A stretch of 64,000 bases of DNA. Source: Bacteroidia bacterium (GTDB lineage: Bacteria; Bacteroidota; Bacteroidia; DATLTG01). Position 1 is the stretch's first letter, and every line of letters starts with the position of its first letter. The stretch covers positions 16,275-80,274 of the forward strand of contig JBDTAC010000086.1 in NCBI GenBank assembly GCA_039924845.1. The letters run 5' to 3'. The notes under the pieces are model-generated. The model saw nothing but the letters and a program-made list of their open reading frames with translations, was not told where the DNA came from and did no database searches. A program made the translations under genes and the position numbers. Positions 50,752-58,632 of the stretch are shown here, piece after piece.

Positions 50752-51621
50752 TTATTTTTTTTGATTTAAAAGTTTTTTCAAAGCACGAATTTTGTCGTTG
50801 AAAAAATTATTTTTTTGAGGATGTTTTATTTTTAATTTTTCAAACGCATGGATGGCTTTTGCATAATTTCCTTGCTGTTCGTAAATATTCGCGAGCGTTT
50901 CCGTTACAAAAAAATCATCGTCCATCACACTTTGGCGCGCCATATTTACGGGCGAATAAAATGCAGTTTTAGGTTTTATTTTTGGAGCGTCTTCAATAAA
51001 TTTAGAGATTAAATCCGTTGCATTATCTGTTGTTTTTGATTCCGAAATTGAGGTTTCATTTCCATCTGTTTTTCGCAACCAATCCGAAAAGGAATGTTTT
51101 GTTTTCGTAAAATTCTCATTCGCTTTTTCAATCAGATTTTCAACAACAGGATTTTCTGATTCCAATTTTATTTCTTCGACTTGAATTAAATTCAGCTCGA
51201 AAGATGCGCTCACAGCCTCTTTCAAAATTTCTTGATCAACCGCATCTGAAAAATTATTTTTTTCAGGCTCCAAAATTTGTTCTTCTTCGCGCTCTAAATT
51301 ACGAACGATACTTTCTTCATTTTTAGGCGCTACCAAATCGGGCGTCGAAATATTATTTTTTTGAAGTGCTTTTTCTTCCGCAGTTTTACTCGTTTTTTTG
51401 ATGAGTTGATACAACACCGTTCGGTTGCCGGAATAAGCAGCCGCCTTTTTTAATTGTGTATTGTAATTGATATTATTGTCGTTGTGAAGCGCTTTTAAAT
51501 ACAACAAATGCGCCGTTTGAAAATACGGAAATTGTTCTAGCACTTTTTCTATTTCTGCTGCATCCTTTGCCGTTAGCTGCTCAGGAGTTTTTATAAATTG
51601 TTTAAATTGTTGAAGATTCAT
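50752..51621 (-). CDS. TPR-like protein of the miaB-lptE operon
   Basis: A 289-residue soluble protein. The C-terminal 60 residues (LANIYEQQGNYAKAIHAFEK, LKIKHPQKNNFF) look like a TPR repeat. The N-terminal 80 residues (IEKVLEQFPYFQTAHLLYLK) resemble another helical repeat, and the middle is Glu/Lys-rich and probably unstructured. The function is unknown. It follows lptE by 9 bases. Several AT-rich elements lie within its coding sequence, in the low-conservation middle part. From memory, secG often follows this gene in relatives; it is absent here. Confidence 0.75.
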   Translation of the reverse strand: MNLQQFKQFIKTPEQLTAKDAAEIEKVLEQFPYFQTAHLLYLKALHNDNNINYNTQLKKAAAYSGNRTVLYQLIKKTSKTAEEKALQKNNISTPDLVAPKNEESIVRNLEREEEQILEPEKNNFSDAVDQEILKEAVSASFELNLIQVEEIKLESENPVVENLIEKANENFTKTKHSFSDWLRKTDGNETSISESKTTDNATDLISKFIEDAPKIKPKTAFYSPVNMARQSVMDDDFFVTETLANIYEQQGNYAKAIHAFEKLKIKHPQKNNFFNDKIRALKKLLNQKK

Positions 51622-51630
51622 TTGTAAAAA

Positions 51631-52158
51631 TCACCAATTGTTTAATGCTTTGTTGAAAATATCTTCTGCTAATTGCTTATTTATTTGCGTAATCAAATCG
51701 TTTTCTACCGCTGCCAATTGCTGACTGCTATTGTAATCCGCGAAGCGAGAAAAACTGGCTTCAAAATTTTTTGACTTGTCGAATTTACTTGCGTATTTTA
51801 CTTGCACCGTAATGGTAAGGCGCGTCAGCGCGGATACATCGCCTGGTTTAATTGCCAAAGGCTGTGTAGAAAATCCGGTGATAGAGCCTTCAAAATTCAA
51901 ATCTCCGCCTTTGTTGATAAGCGTAAGATGTGTTTGTTGCGAAAAATAATTTTTTAATTCTTCCGTAAAAAGCTGACTCAATGTTGGTCCTGCCAAAGGC
52001 GCATAATTCGGAAAATACTGTATGGAAATTGTTTTTGCCTGAGGTGGAACACTCGCGCCATTAAAGGAATAACTCATTTTACAACCAGAAATAAGCAAGA
52101 AAAAACAAGAGATAAAAAATAAATTTTTAGTTTTTTTCAACTGATTTTTTAGTGCCAT
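51631..52158 (-). CDS. lptE: LptE-family lipoprotein
   Basis: A 175-residue lipoprotein thought to plug the LptD barrel in lipopolysaccharide export. The lipobox is in FLLISGCKMSYSFNGASVPP, followed by ISIQYFPNYAPLAGPTLSQ, FTEELKNYFSQQ and FEGSITGF, the usual LptE pattern in Bacteroidota. I chose the ATG at 52158, 7 bases after the preceding stop; an ATG at 52188 would overlap the sigma-54 activator gene. The operon order, activator-lptE-TPR, is widely conserved in the phylum. Confidence 0.88.
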   Translation of the reverse strand: MALKNQLKKTKNLFFISCFFLLISGCKMSYSFNGASVPPQAKTISIQYFPNYAPLAGPTLSQLFTEELKNYFSQQTHLTLINKGGDLNFEGSITGFSTQPLAIKPGDVSALTRLTITVQVKYASKFDKSKNFEASFSRFADYNSSQQLAAVENDLITQINKQLAEDIFNKALNNW

Positions 52159-52165
52159 TCGTTCG

Positions 52166-53401
52166 TTATTCTTGAATATTGTATTCACTTATTTTGCGAT
52201 ACAACGTACGCTCGGAAATACCTAAATCTTTCGCCGCATATTTTCGTTTCCCACGGTATTTGTGCAAGGCTTTTTTTATTAAATCAACTTCCTTTTCTTC
52301 AATGGAAAGAGATTCTTCAACTACTTCTACCTGTTCATGAAAATCAGGATTGTATTTTGTTTTCGGATGAATTTGAACACCATTTTTATCTGTAGAAAGC
52401 GGATTTATATCGTCGTAAATTTTCTGAATTATTGGATGATTTTCTGCTTGAAATTCTTCGGAAGAAAAGTTTGCGTTTTTCATTAAACCCAACACTACTT
52501 TTTTCAAATCCGTCAAATCTTTTTTCATGTCAAACAACACTTTGTACAATAAATCACGTTCCGAAAAATCGTTTCCCGAATTTTCTCCTCCTCCCAAAAC
52601 CATTGGCAATCGTGAGGCTTGTATTTGCGGTAAATACTTTAAAAGCGTTTCGGCGTTGATGTCTTTGTTTTTTTCGATGATGGAAATTTGCTCAGTAATG
52701 TTTTTAAGTTGACGTACATTTCCATTCCAATAATAATTAATAAGCAGTTGCTCTGCCTCTGCATTCAGCTTTATAGTAGGCATTCGGTACTTTGCAGAAA
52801 AATCAGCAGCAAATTTTCGGAAGATTAAAAAAATATCATCTTTACGTTCGCGCAAAGGCGGGATGTTGATGGGCACAGTGTTTAAGCGATAATATAAATC
52901 CTCTCTAAACTTTCCTTTTTCGATGGCTTGCGTAATATTCACGTTGGTGGCAGCAACAATTCGAACATTTGTTTTAAGCACTTTTGAAGATCCTACTTTT
53001 ATAAATTCACCTGATTCTAAAACACGTAAAAGTCTTGCTTGCGTAGCGATTGGAAGCTCTGCTACTTCATCTAAAAAAATAGTTCCACCATTGGCTACTT
53101 CAAAATAACCTTTGCGTGCTTCATGTGCGCCAGTAAATGAGCCTTTCTCATGTCCGAACAATTCAGAATCAATTGTTCCTTCTGGAATGGCGCCGCAGTT
53201 TACAGCAATGTATGCACCGTGTTTACGCGTACTTAAATGATGAATAATTTGTGGAAAAACTTCTTTTCCTGTTCCGCTTTCGCCCGTTACCAACACGCTC
53301 AAATCCGTTGATGCCACTTGTTTGGCAATATCAATCGCTCTTTCCAAAGCAGGAGAACTACCAATAATTCCAAAACGATTTTTTATTTCTTGTACAGTCA
53401 T
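52166..53401 (-). CDS. Sigma-54-dependent transcriptional activator
   Basis: A 411-residue AAA+ enhancer-binding protein. It starts directly with the AAA+ domain: Walker A GESGTGKE at about residues 41-48, the sigma-54 loop GSFTGA (serine instead of the usual alanine), Walker B GGTIFLDEVAEL, and the arginine-finger region PLRERKDDI. There is no receiver domain. The C terminus is a Fis-type helix-turn-helix (IKKALHKYRGKRKYAAKDLG, then ISERTLYRKI). Without a sensory domain it may be constitutively active or controlled by expression level. It lies between miaB and lptE. Confidence 0.93.
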   Translation of the reverse strand: MTVQEIKNRFGIIGSSPALERAIDIAKQVASTDLSVLVTGESGTGKEVFPQIIHHLSTRKHGAYIAVNCGAIPEGTIDSELFGHEKGSFTGAHEARKGYFEVANGGTIFLDEVAELPIATQARLLRVLESGEFIKVGSSKVLKTNVRIVAATNVNITQAIEKGKFREDLYYRLNTVPINIPPLRERKDDIFLIFRKFAADFSAKYRMPTIKLNAEAEQLLINYYWNGNVRQLKNITEQISIIEKNKDINAETLLKYLPQIQASRLPMVLGGGENSGNDFSERDLLYKVLFDMKKDLTDLKKVVLGLMKNANFSSEEFQAENHPIIQKIYDDINPLSTDKNGVQIHPKTKYNPDFHEQVEVVEESLSIEEKEVDLIKKALHKYRGKRKYAAKDLGISERTLYRKISEYNIQE

Positions 53402-53417
53402 TTTTAGAATTCAGAAA

Positions 53418-54857
53418 TTAAGAAACAACTTTTCCAATTAACGTTGCAGGCGTGCAAGACGTTACCAATACATTTACGTAATCTCCCTTTTTAAAATTCT
53501 CTTTCGGAAAAACAACTACTGTATTTTGTGAATTACGGCCTGAAAAATGCTCCGTGGATTTTTTAGAAACGCTTTCCACCAATACTTTGTGCACTTTTCC
53601 TACTCCTGCTTTTATATTTTGTTCGGATGATTTTTGTTGTAAAGTCAATATCTCGGTTAATCTTCTCGATTTTATTTCTTCCGAAACATCGTCTTTGTAT
53701 TTGCGCTCTGCCAATGTTTTCGGGCGCTCAGAATATTTGAACATGTAAGCGAAATCGTATTTCGCCCATTCCATCAATGAAAGTGTGTCTTTGTGTTCTT
53801 CTTCTGTTTCGCTGCAAAAGCCAGAAATAATATCGGTAGAAATGCCGCAATCAGGAATTATTTTTCGGATGGATTCGATGCGACTCATGTACCATTCGCG
53901 AGAATAACCTCTGTTCATCATTTCCAAAACTCTTGAATTTCCAGACTGCACTGGTAAATGAACGTATTTGCAAATGTTCTCGTGTTTGGCAATCATGTGT
54001 AATACATCGTCTTGCATATCTTTCGGATGCGATGTGCTGAAACGCACGCGCAGCAAAGGGTTTACCAAAGCAACTTTTTCCAATAATTGCGCAAACGTAG
54101 TGGCGTTTTTTAATTCTTCGTTGGTCGGATTGTCTTTTTTCAAACCTCCACCCGTCCATAAATAACTATCTACATTTTGTCCGAGCAACGTTACTTCGCG
54201 ATATCCTTGTTCTATTAATTTTTTGGCTTCTTCCACAATACTTTCTGGATCACGACTGCGCTCACGACCTCTTGTGAAAGGCACTACGCAAAAGGAACAC
54301 ATATTATCGCAACCGCGCGTAATGCTGATAAAAGCGCTCACGCCATTGGTATCCAAACGCACCGGACTAATATCCGCATACGTTTCATCGCGCGAAAGTA
54401 AAACGTTTACCGCTTTCTGTCCGCCTTCTACGGTTTGTATTAAATTGGGTAAATCGCGATACGCATCGGGTCCAACCACAATATCCACTAATTTTTCTTC
54501 TTCCAATAATTGCGATTTCAAACGCTCCGCCATACAGCCCAAAACGCCTACAATCAAATCAGGATTACTTTTTTTTATTTTTCTGAAATCTGCTAAACGT
54601 TGACGCACGCGGTTTTCCGCGTTATCGCGAATAGCACAGGTATTTACAAAAATAACATCCGCTTCGTTGTAATCTTTTGTTGTTTCAAAACCTTCTCCCG
54701 CAAGTATAGAAGCCACAATTTCGCTGTCCGAAAAATTCATCGCACAACCATAACTCTCCAAAAAAAATTTTTTTCCGTTCGGCTTTTTAGGCAAATCCAT
54801 TTCAAGTAATTCTCCTTGTCTGGATTCATCAATTGTCTTATTGCTTCCTGCGTGCAT
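53418..54857 (-). CDS. miaB: tRNA 2-methylthio-N6-isopentenyladenosine synthase
   Basis: Radical-SAM methylthiotransferase that adds the methylthio group to i6A37 in tRNA, using two 4Fe-4S clusters. The 479 residues show the UPF0004 cysteines in [28 protein letters not shown] and [10 protein letters not shown], the radical-SAM triad in [18 protein letters not shown], and a C-terminal TRAM domain. I chose the ATG at 54857; a TTG at 54881 is less likely. It heads the run to the sigma-54 activator, lptE and the TPR gene. Confidence 0.95.
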   Translation of the reverse strand: MHAGSNKTIDESRQGELLEMDLPKKPNGKKFFLESYGCAMNFSDSEIVASILAGEGFETTKDYNEADVIFVNTCAIRDNAENRVRQRLADFRKIKKSNPDLIVGVLGCMAERLKSQLLEEEKLVDIVVGPDAYRDLPNLIQTVEGGQKAVNVLLSRDETYADISPVRLDTNGVSAFISITRGCDNMCSFCVVPFTRGRERSRDPESIVEEAKKLIEQGYREVTLLGQNVDSYLWTGGGLKKDNPTNEELKNATTFAQLLEKVALVNPLLRVRFSTSHPKDMQDDVLHMIAKHENICKYVHLPVQSGNSRVLEMMNRGYSREWYMSRIESIRKIIPDCGISTDIISGFCSETEEEHKDTLSLMEWAKYDFAYMFKYSERPKTLAERKYKDDVSEEIKSRRLTEILTLQQKSSEQNIKAGVGKVHKVLVESVSKKSTEHFSGRNSQNTVVVFPKENFKKGDYVNVLVTSCTPATLIGKVVS

Positions 54858-55008
54858 TATAAATAGATTTTTGGAACACAAAAGTAAGCAATTTTGGATA
54901 GTGTCTCCATTTGAAATTTTAATCTAAAAGAATTACAATGTTGGAAATGGGATTTCTATCACTTTGTAGGCGAGTTCGAATACCGAAATTACAGCTCAGG
55001 CTGTCGCG

Positions 55009-55428
55009 GATGACTCTTCGAGTTTGGAAACTGACTCAGTAAGTGCCACGGACGATATTTCACCTGACGCGCTGACAGGTGACGCTTGCGCGGACGCGTG
55101 TGCGCCTGACAAAATTGCAGCTCACGCTCGTGCGGACGACACTTCGGGTATGGAAACTGACTCTTCAACTCGCGGGGACGACTCTTCGGGTGCGGAACTT
55201 GACTCTTCAACTCGCGGGGACGACTCTTCGGGTCTGGAAATTGACTCTTCAACTCCTGGGGACGACTCTTCGGGTGCGGAACTTGACTCTTCAACTCGCG
55301 GGGACGACACTTTGGGTCTGGAAATTGACTCTTCAACTTGCGCAGACGATACTTCGAGTCTGGAAATTGACTCTTCAACTCGCGGGGACGACACTTTGGG
55401 TCTGGAAATTGACTCCCCACCTTCCAGC
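55009..55428. repeat. Ten-unit 42-bp tandem array
   Basis: Unit starts fall exactly every 42 bp (55009, 55051, 55093, 55135, 55177, 55219, 55261, 55303, 55345, 55387). The last seven are alike (GACGACTCTTCGGGTCTGGA then AATTGACTCTTCAACTCGCG), the first three diverged. GC is much higher than in the flanks. Since 42 is divisible by three, several frames on both strands stay open, so open frames here are not evidence of coding. Confidence 0.92.
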
Positions 55429-55521
55429 GGATGGCAAACTGGTGCGTTGCGTCCACAAACCCTGAGAAAAGGCAGAAAATGAAAAGCTAAGAAGAAAGAG
55501 AGAGAGTAAATTTTTTTTCAT
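55375..55521 (-). pseudogene. Truncated exported-protein gene fused into the tandem array
   Basis: ATG at 55521 with a complete signal peptide (MKKNLLSLFLLSFSFSAFSQ) followed by GLWTQRTSLPSAGRWG, which looks like the first residues of a kelch/galactose-oxidase-type secreted protein. After this the frame runs into the last unit of the 42-bp array and stops at 55375. The 5' leader is nearly identical to those of the two secreted-protein genes at 57211 and 58374. The rest of the gene is missing, so it appears to be a remnant cut by, or overgrown with, the array. Confidence 0.65.
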
Positions 55522-55572
55522 ACAGCTAAATAAAACTATTTACAGTTTAAAAGCAAGAAATAGTTTATAAGT
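55515..55572 (-). repeat. Conserved leader, copy A
   Basis: Same text as at 57204-57261 and 58366-58432 (TTTTTTCATACAGCTAAATA then AAACTATTT..AAAAGCAA and TTTATAAG), covering the start codon and upstream region of the truncated gene. Confidence 0.85.
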
Positions 55573-55665
55573 TTGAGAGTTCTATGTTTATAAGTCGCAA
55601 GTGGAGAAGTTGTAAGTTCGAAAAACGGGATAGGATTTCAGGTTACAAAATCTAACAGCAAAAAA

Positions 55666-56142
55666 TTACTTTTCCTTTTTCAACTCGGCAATTTCTTGTT
55701 TTAGAACAAGTATTTCTTTTTGCATTTCAATAATCTCAGCTACCGAAATTTTATTTTTATTGTCGGCAAGTATTAGGTCAGAGGCTGTTGCTTGAATAAC
55801 AAAAGAGCTATCGTTTGCAGGAACATATATTAGCCCTTTTTCAGTAAGCGATGCTTGCGTTGCACCTGTAAACATTTGCCATGTACAAGGAAATGTACTT
55901 TCTCCATCGGTACGAAAAAGCTCTCCGTTATTTACACCAGTAGTACTTGGTGCTAAACGAAAAACATCCACGTGTAATTTGGCGCGTACGGTGCCGAGAC
56001 TGGGAAAATTCCCTATACCTGCTACTTGGTTAGGCACAAAATTATGAACTCCTGTAGCAAAAGGAAATGCTATAAATTGAGCATTTAAAAGACCTGTTAG
56101 CAAGCACAGGGCTATAATTAACCTAAGTTTTTTTGTTTTCAT
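55666..56142 (-). CDS. Exported protein with C-terminal coiled coil
   Basis: A 158-residue protein with a signal peptide (LIIALCLLTGLLNAQF). The middle (NQVAGIGNFPSLGTVRAKLH, FRTDGESTFPCTWQMFTGAT) is beta-like, and the end (VAEIIEMQKEILVLKQEIAE, LKKEK) is a heptad-repeat coiled coil. Such short coiled-coil tails occur in Bacteroidota surface proteins and resemble an endosialidase-chaperone-type end, but no family was identified with confidence. It starts 10 bases after the stop of the upstream T9SS protein, so co-transcription is likely. Confidence 0.6.
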   Translation of the reverse strand: MKTKKLRLIIALCLLTGLLNAQFIAFPFATGVHNFVPNQVAGIGNFPSLGTVRAKLHVDVFRLAPSTTGVNNGELFRTDGESTFPCTWQMFTGATQASLTEKGLIYVPANDSSFVIQATASDLILADNKNKISVAEIIEMQKEILVLKQEIAELKKEK

Positions 56143-56152
56143 GGTTTTGTTT

Positions 56153-57211
56153 TTAGTTGATTATTATTTTTTGTTTGAATACTCTATTATTGATTTCTAT
56201 AATTATAAAATACATTCCGGAAGACAAATTTCCTTTTTGAAAAATGTATTCATCATTAGCTAAATTTACAGTTCCATCCCTTACCTTTCTTCCTAACATA
56301 TCGAAAACAGAAATAGTTGCGCTTCTGATAGAATAGCCATCTGAAAAAGTAAATGAAATGGTGGTGTTTTGCGAAAAAGGATTTGGGGCAATGAGCATTG
56401 TATTTTTTCTTGAAGCAATATCATTTGTTCCTGTCCATTCTGAAGCACAGGAAGCTGTCGAATCATCCGTCACACAAACATCATCCACTAAGTACCAAGC
56501 CTCCATCTCGTACGCATATGAAGTATCATTATAAATTAGTATATGGTTTGTAAGGGAATCGTCAAAAAAATCACCAATATTTATGTATGTATATGCCGAA
56601 TCTGCAATAAACGATCCGGAAATAACCGTCCAGTTCAGTGTATCGGCAACAACACTATCTGTATATACTTGCGAATAATTTTTTATAAAAGATATAGAAT
56701 GTGTATAATTTGAAGATATATCATTCTCGCTATCTATTGGCATGATATAAGAAACAGTAGAAAACAAAGCTCCTATTTTATTGCTGGCACTATTTGCCAA
56801 CCATCCTGGAGAAATCATTAAACGGACTGCAAAAGATACAAAATATTTTTTTCCTATTTGCAAAGGAGTTATCAATAAACTACCAATTGTTTCACGCTGA
56901 TTAGGGGGATTTTCGCAAAAAGAACATAAATTACATGTAGCTATTTGAGCATCACCTATACCTGTTGTATCAGTATAACCGTATTTATTATATATATATG
57001 TCGGTACTGTATATTCTGAATCGGAACTGCAAAAATTGTTATAATTAGGTGCAAATGCTACATTAAACCATCCATTAGCAAAATATATTTGACCAGGAGC
57101 ATAAGGGCAAGAATCGTGTTGTTCAAAACTCCAATTAGGCACAAGGTTCTGTGCTTGTGTAAAAAAAGCAAGAGAAAAAATAAAACAACAGAAGAGTAAA
57201 AGTTTTTTCAT
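56153..57211 (-). CDS. T9SS type A secreted protein
   Basis: A 352-residue protein. After the signal peptide (LLFCCFIFSLAFFTQAQ) comes NLVPNWSFEQHDSCPYAPGQ, the opening of a carbohydrate-binding-like beta-sandwich seen in many secreted Bacteroidota proteins, with IGDFFDD and WYLVDDVCVTD as its last strands. The C-terminal 80 residues (LIAPNPFSQNTTISF, VFDMLGRKVRDG, LSSGMYFIII, FKQKIIIN) are a T9SS type A tail. It is a paralogue of the protein at 57439 in the first 250 residues, but that one has a type B tail. Confidence 0.85.
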   Translation of the reverse strand: MKKLLLFCCFIFSLAFFTQAQNLVPNWSFEQHDSCPYAPGQIYFANGWFNVAFAPNYNNFCSSDSEYTVPTYIYNKYGYTDTTGIGDAQIATCNLCSFCENPPNQRETIGSLLITPLQIGKKYFVSFAVRLMISPGWLANSASNKIGALFSTVSYIMPIDSENDISSNYTHSISFIKNYSQVYTDSVVADTLNWTVISGSFIADSAYTYINIGDFFDDSLTNHILIYNDTSYAYEMEAWYLVDDVCVTDDSTASCASEWTGTNDIASRKNTMLIAPNPFSQNTTISFTFSDGYSIRSATISVFDMLGRKVRDGTVNLANDEYIFQKGNLSSGMYFIIIEINNRVFKQKIIIN

Positions 57212-57261
57212 ACAGCTAAATAAAACTATTTACAATTTAAAAGCAAATTTGGTTTATAAGT
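57204..57261 (-). repeat. Conserved leader, copy B
   Basis: Leader and start-codon region of the type A protein gene; differs from copy A by few bases up to AAAAGCAA. Confidence 0.85.
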
Positions 57262-57335
57262 TATAAGTGAAGAAGTCGTAAGTCATAAGTTTGAGGTTTT
57301 AATTGGTACATCAGCACATTTTTAAATTTGCACAC

Positions 57336-57410
57336 TCACACTTGTGCATTTGCCATACTCGCTAACATAATCATCCCGATTAATGTTAATGTCTGTAATC
57401 GTTTTTTCAT
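57336..57410 (-). pseudogene. Orphan signal-peptide fragment
   Basis: ATG at 57410 opens MKKRLQTLTLIGMIMLASMA then NAQV and a stop at 57336-57338. This is a textbook signal peptide ending in the AQ cleavage site, with no mature protein. Downstream sequence shows no continuation in other frames. It looks like the 5' remnant of a deleted secreted-protein gene, although a 24-residue peptide cannot be excluded. Confidence 0.5.
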
Positions 57411-57438
57411 AGTTTTTAAATTTAAAGGTTAAACTTAT

Positions 57439-58374
57439 TTATTTGATTATTTGAACAAATCCTTTTTTAATTTCTTTGTTAGGTAATTTCAAAATATAAT
57501 AATACGTACCTGCACTCACGCCATTCGCTTTCCAATCGTTTTGATAATTTAAACTTTGGTAAACAATATTTCCCCAACGATTGTAGATGATTAATTCACT
57601 ATTCTCCGGTAAATCTTGTATTAAAAAAACATCATTTTTTCCATCGCCATTCGGAGTGAAAACATTAGGAATACTGAAAATTGAAGAATCTCCGCAAGCA
57701 TAAACACTCACATCATCTATATAGTAATAAACCCCTATAAGAGTTCCTCCGTTTTCTGTACGCAATGTATCTGTACTTGGGCTGCCATTAAAATCACCAA
57801 TAGTAATATAGTTTTCACCTCCTTGCGCAACAAAATCCCCTGACACTAACATCCAATTTTGCTGATTTGATAAAAAGGCTCCATTCTGATTTTGTACTTG
57901 AGGTTCGTACAATAAGTTAGTATCAATAGTATTATTAACAATTGCACCATTTGAAAAATAAGCTCCTATTTTACTTACTGCGTACTCCTCATTGTCAGCC
58001 AAAGACACATAAAATTGAACACAATATGTTTTATTCGCGATAAGACTCGATAATAAAGGCGCTTCTATGTATTCCCTATATCCATCCGATACATTAAGCC
58101 CAAACCCACAATATGCTAAACCTGTTCTTGCATACTGGTATCCTATGGCATTGGATGGAACATTCAATCCTGTTAATGTAGATGCACAAGCATTAAAATA
58201 ATCTGGTGAACCAATAGTAGGAGCAAACCAAGGAAAAGCATAAGAAACTTGACCTCCGTTATCAGGGGAGGTATCGTGTATTTCAAAACTTGGGTTGGGT
58301 ACAAGGTTGGTTTGTGCTTGTGTAAAAAAGGCAAGAGAAAAAATAGAGTAAAAAAGGAGTAAAAGTTTTTTCAT
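57439..58374 (-). CDS. T9SS type B secreted protein
   Basis: A 311-residue secreted protein. Signal peptide (LLLFYSIFSLAFFTQAQ), then NLVPNPSFEIHDTSPDNGGQ and a beta-sandwich similar to its neighbour's, with ITIGDFNG and YYIDDVSVYACGD near its end. The last 80 residues (IPNVFTPNGDGKNDVFLIQD, LIIYNRWGNIVYQ, SAGTYYYILKL) are a gliding-motility-associated C-terminal domain, the type B T9SS signal. ATG at 58374 is chosen because the leader there matches the other copies; an upstream ATG at 58416 adds codons from the leader. Confidence 0.88.
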   Translation of the reverse strand: MKKLLLLFYSIFSLAFFTQAQTNLVPNPSFEIHDTSPDNGGQVSYAFPWFAPTIGSPDYFNACASTLTGLNVPSNAIGYQYARTGLAYCGFGLNVSDGYREYIEAPLLSSLIANKTYCVQFYVSLADNEEYAVSKIGAYFSNGAIVNNTIDTNLLYEPQVQNQNGAFLSNQQNWMLVSGDFVAQGGENYITIGDFNGSPSTDTLRTENGGTLIGVYYYIDDVSVYACGDSSIFSIPNVFTPNGDGKNDVFLIQDLPENSELIIYNRWGNIVYQSLNYQNDWKANGVSAGTYYYILKLPNKEIKKGFVQIIK

Positions 58375-58432
58375 ACAGCTAAATAAAACTATTTTTGGAT
58401 TAAAAGCAAGAACCAAAGTTTATAAGTTCAAA
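58366..58432 (-). repeat. Conserved leader, copy C
   Basis: Third copy of the start-codon leader, diverged in the middle (ATTTTTGGATTAAAAGCAAG). Confidence 0.8.
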
Positions 58433-58584
58433 AGAATTAATTCTTATTTTTCAAGCCCTTAAAAAGAGTCATCTAAAAAATAATTTATTCATCTAATCTT
58501 CAGAACGGGAATGATACATTGCAGCCGAATTATTGTTTTGCTTTTAACTTTAATTGTTTGGTGTTGTCCAACTGGCTCAAGAAA

Positions 58585-58632
58585 ATGAAAAAGAAAGATT
58601 TATCTGTTTTAAAGGAAGGAATTGTTTTTTGA
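58585..58632 (+). other. Short upstream reading frame overlapping the barrel gene start
   Basis: ATG at 58585 reads 15 codons (MKKKDLSVLKEGIVF) and stops with TGA at 58630-58632, overlapping the TTG start at 58629 (TTGA). It could be a leader peptide or the true N terminus with a frameshift. Confidence 0.35.

Noticed and set aside
55009..55428. CRISPR array
   Set aside because: The units are contiguous with no unique spacers, and no cas genes are present.
55024..55482. Long acidic Ser/Asp-rich open frame on the plus strand (and a Pro/Arg-rich one on the minus strand)
   Set aside because: They are produced by a 42-bp repeat whose length is a multiple of three; several frames on both strands are open, with no signal peptide or start context on the plus strand.
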